Below, piece after piece: positions 7,589 to 9,007 of a stretch of DNA of 9,007 bases. The DNA comes from Deltaproteobacteria bacterium. Lineage in GTDB: Bacteria; Desulfobacterota; DSM-4660; Desulfatiglandales; Desulfatiglandaceae. Every line of letters starts with the position of its first letter. Position 1 is the first letter of the stretch. A program made the position numbers and the translations under genes. The notes below the pieces were generated by a model. It was not told the origin of the DNA. It made no database searches and saw only the letters and a list, made by a program, of their open reading frames with translations. The DNA is taken from contig JAGHDR010000330.1 in NCBI GenBank assembly GCA_021159825.1, forward strand, positions 1 through 9,007. Reading direction: 5' to 3'.

Positions 7589-7804
7589 TTGAGTGCCTCC
7601 GCTTTTAAACAAATTTCGCCTTCCATTCTTTCATCTTCTCCGCCAGCCACGTCACACAAAATGCAGGGTGTTCATTCAATACTGAAAAACAAAACTTTCT
7701 TTATGAACTTTCAGGTCATGAATTTCAAGTTTTATGTTTCAGAGTTTTGCGATTTCTAATGGCCTGATCGTTTATCCATTTCTAATTTTTTATCAAAAGT
7801 TTCG
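7589..7804. other. AT-rich intergenic region upstream of the amidohydrolase
   Basis: Nothing certain is coded here. A minus-strand open frame ending at 7605-7607 could encode up to 24 residues from a TTG at 7679, with its stop next to the amidohydrolase ribosome site. It has no ribosome site of its own. The 9-mer ATTTCTAAT is repeated directly at 7752-7760 and 7778-7786. No convincing promoter or terminator was found. Confidence 0.5.
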
Positions 7805-8083
7805 TTACAACACAAAGCTTATTCCAAAATTTACATTAGTCATATTAATAGCAGATATGCCGGCCATTAGAGGATGATTTTTCTTAAAGATCGTTTCCGT
7901 ATCCTTGGGTCTAACCCTTTTTACCCAGGTAGACTTTTTTGGCGGCCGATCTTGAATAAAAGACGGGAACAGGATCAGTTGGATATGATTCCGGTAATCG
8001 AGACATTTCATGCCCTGGCATTGTTCGCACACGGAGATATGGATTTTATGCGACTTCTTTTTTGTGCAGGTGATATATGGCAT
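7805..8083 (-). CDS. small Cys-containing hypothetical protein
   Basis: A 92-residue open frame of unknown function. The first half looks like a real protein: a basic patch (KKKSHK, 8-13) and a possible metal site made of Cys6, His15, Cys19, Cys22 and Cys27 (CEQCQGMKC), followed by DYRNHIQLILFP. A small zinc- or iron-sulfur-binding fold is possible. The C-terminal part (about 60-92) is less convincing and may be a degenerate tail. The ATG has no clear ribosome site. The frame stays open upstream to a TAG at 8129-8131, but that stretch has no standard start codon, so the start, and even expression, are uncertain. It is isolated in an AT-rich stretch between the amidohydrolase and the small-gene cluster. 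Confidence 0.5.
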   Translation of the reverse strand: MPYITCTKKKSHKIHISVCEQCQGMKCLDYRNHIQLILFPSFIQDRPPKKSTWVKRVRPKDTETIFKKNHPLMAGISAINMTNVNFGISFVL

Positions 8084-8216
8084 ATGTTTTTTTACGTGTT
8101 TTACAGCTAATTCTTCCTTCTGCGTATTCTAAAAGAACGCTTTGTGGGTTCTCGGAATAGCATTTGTTTTCCGATGAACATCACGGCAATTTCAGCAATA
8201 GTTCAAATAGACCAGT

Positions 8217-8288
8217 AAAAAAACAGGATAAAGCCAACGATTGTTACCAAACACACCCGCTTGCCGATGAGTAATAGCGTGCTTTATC
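8217..8288 (-). terminator. possible terminator of the small-gene cluster
   Basis: On the minus strand, GATAAAGC (8288-8281) can pair with GCTTTATC (8234-8227), followed after three bases by seven T residues (8223-8217). It begins just after the stop of the MshEN-like gene. The stem is A/T-rich and the loop is 46 bases, far longer than in a typical intrinsic terminator, so this is a weak call. Confidence 0.3.
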
Positions 8289-8298
8289 TTCATCTATT

Positions 8299-8538
8299 TT
8301 ATGCCGTACCATTGTCCATGGATTCAAGCACGTCGCGGAGCTCCAATTTCGTTATGAATTGTAAATCGCACAATATTTCGCTGATAAATCGAGTCCTTCC
8401 TTCAACCGCTTCTTCAATTTGGAGTTCTAGCGCCTCCAACAGTTGGGGCCAGGTTATATACCCTTTCTTCTGGGCTATGTTCCCAAAACGCTCTTCTCGA
8501 TATTCGACTTTTGATGGTTGAGCAACTAGATTCTTCAT
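8299..8538 (-). CDS. stand-alone MshEN/GspE N-terminal-like domain protein
   Basis: A 79-residue soluble protein. Residues 17-40 follow the pattern RFGxxAxxxGYIxxxQLxEALxxQ. A second, weaker half, FISEILxxxxFITxxELxDVLESM, lies at 51-74. This two-part helical pattern resembles the N-terminal domain of GspE/PilB/MshE ATPases, where some members bind cyclic di-GMP through an RLGxxL...GxIxxxxLxxxLxxQ motif. Similar small free-standing proteins seem common in Deltaproteobacteria. Nucleotide binding is inference only: the second half has lost the leading Arg-Leu-Gly and the final Gln. I chose the ATG at 8538 because it follows the lipoprotein stop after a single base (TAG-G-ATG), which suggests translational coupling. 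ATGs at 8550 and 8562, and an earlier start at 8598, would overlap the lipoprotein gene. Confidence 0.75.
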   Translation of the reverse strand: MKNLVAQPSKVEYREERFGNIAQKKGYITWPQLLEALELQIEEAVEGRTRFISEILCDLQFITKLELRDVLESMDNGTA

Positions 8539-8539
8539 C

Positions 8540-8752
8540 CTACTTTTCATCCAGGCTGTCATTGTACCTTTTATCTTGCTGATCAGCAATCTTCCCAATG
8601 TCCTTTTTCATTTGTTGGAACTGCTTGACATCCTGATTCCCGGTGGCTTTATCAATTATTTTTTCACCGCTATCACATCCGCCAAGGATGAAAACACCGA
8701 ACATCATGAGCAATAGCGCCACTAAAAAACCATGGATATTTGAACGTCTCAT
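8540..8752 (-). CDS. small lipoprotein
   Basis: A 70-residue predicted lipoprotein. A basic N-terminus (MRRSNIHG) is followed by a hydrophobic segment (9-23) and a lipobox LGGC, with Cys26 as the lipidated residue. Asp27 is at the +2 position, which in E. coli favours retention in the inner membrane; whether that rule holds here is unknown. The mature part is about 45 residues, charged, Gln/Lys/Asp-rich and probably helical (ATGNQDVKQFQQMKKDIGKI). A strong AAAGGAG ribosome site lies nine bases before the ATG and begins within the stop codon of the upstream microprotein frame. The MshEN-like gene begins one base after its stop, so the three frames form one tight cluster. I do not know the function. 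Confidence 0.85.
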   Translation of the reverse strand: MRRSNIHGFLVALLLMMFGVFILGGCDSGEKIIDKATGNQDVKQFQQMKKDIGKIADQQDKRYNDSLDEK

Positions 8753-8766
8753 TTTATGGTTCTCCT

Positions 8767-8865
8767 TTAATCCCCTTGGACTTGCTTCAATTTCACATTG
8801 ACCTCTTCCAGATTCGTGACGTGTTGTATTAACTCATCCGATTCTTGGTCCAAAACATCTTCCAT
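8767..8865 (-). CDS. 32-residue leucine-heptad microprotein candidate
   Basis: A 32-codon frame begins with ATG at 8865 and ends with TAA at 8767-8769, whose last bases run into the lipoprotein ribosome site. The peptide is acidic and amphipathic. Leucines sit exactly seven apart (5, 12, 19, 26), with Ser9, Val16 and Asn23 in the alternate core positions, the pattern of a short parallel coiled coil. It would be the first gene of the cluster, about 26 bases after the predicted start of transcription. It has no clear Shine-Dalgarno sequence, and an upstream in-frame TAA (8875-8877) prevents extension. It may be a true microprotein, a leader peptide that couples translation to the lipoprotein, or the surviving end of a decayed gene. 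Confidence 0.5.
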   Translation of the reverse strand: MEDVLDQESDELIQHVTNLEEVNVKLKQVQGD

Positions 8866-8897
8866 GCAAAGAACTTATGGCAGGTTCAATTAAAATG

Positions 8898-8927
8898 ATG
8901 ATAGTGCGTAGGGAGTAATTTGTTCAA
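8898..8927 (-). promoter_or_regulatory. candidate sigma70 promoter of the small-gene cluster
   Basis: On the minus strand, TTGAAC (8927-8922) and TATCAT (8903-8898) are separated by 18 bases. The -10 matches five of six consensus bases and the -35 matches four. Transcription would begin near 8891, giving a leader of about 26 bases to the microprotein ATG and about 140 to the lipoprotein. Confidence 0.5.
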
Positions 8928-8930
8928 GCG

Positions 8931-9007
8931 TTTTTTCGGGAGTTTGTAAGGGAAGGGTAACACTTTGAGGCGGGATGAACGTGACCGGAGGGGTTAGGAT
9001 TGGAAGA
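8931..9007. other. window-edge region without an assignable gene
   Basis: No gene can be assigned. An ATG at 8975 on the plus strand, with GAGG four bases upstream, stays open to the window edge (11 codons) and could start a further gene, but the spacing is short and the evidence thin. Confidence 0.3.

Noticed and set aside
8539..8598. Longer start for the MshEN-like protein overlapping the lipoprotein gene
   Set aside because: It would require out-of-frame overlap with the well-supported lipoprotein, while the ATG at 8538 follows that stop by one base and leaves the full domain intact.
8975..9007. Start of a further plus-strand gene at the window edge
   Set aside because: Only 11 codons are visible and the GAGG is just four bases from the ATG; the following sequence is needed to judge.

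Overview
The window looks like an ordinary stretch of chromosome from a Deltaproteobacterium (Desulfobacterota), probably close to the sulfate-reducing Desulfobacterales. The grounds are gene content and protein style: an EF-G paralogue outside any ribosomal operon, an ExeA/ExeB-type secretion pair, MoaA, and several small Cys-rich or lipoprotein genes of the kind common in that group. This placement is inference; there is no rRNA or other phylogenetic marker here.

Layout. Positions 1-126 are AT-rich and non-coding apart from a possible gene tail. An unrecognised 237-aa protein with a C-terminal Cys cluster follows (127-840, +). A good sigma70-type promoter (866-894) precedes an EF-G paralogue (963-2999, +). 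This converges, 8 bases apart, on a minus-strand pair: gspA/exeA ATPase (5566-3941), then gspB/exeB (3850-3008). The two are separated by a 97-base spacer full of heptamer repeats that can fold into an 18-bp stem. Divergent from gspA is moaA (5711-6721, +), which converges on a metal-dependent amidohydrolase (7588-6752, -).

From about 7600 onward the sequence is visibly more AT-rich and holds only small genes, all on the minus strand. One is a 92-aa Cys-containing protein (8083-7805). The others form a compact cluster read from a candidate promoter at 8898-8927: a 32-codon leucine-heptad microprotein candidate (8865-8767), a 70-aa lipoprotein (8752-8540) and a 79-aa protein resembling an MshEN/GspE N-terminal domain (8538-8299). 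A possible terminator lies downstream.

Functionally the window is a mosaic rather than one pathway: translation (EF-G), type II secretion assembly (GspA/GspB, which build the secretin through peptidoglycan), molybdenum cofactor synthesis (MoaA) and a small-molecule hydrolase. I found no CRISPR array, transposase, tRNA or rRNA. No clearly new multi-gene system is evident. The best leads are the microprotein-lipoprotein-MshEN cluster, the EF-G whose domain IV tip lacks the usual histidine, and the repeat hairpin between gspA and gspB.
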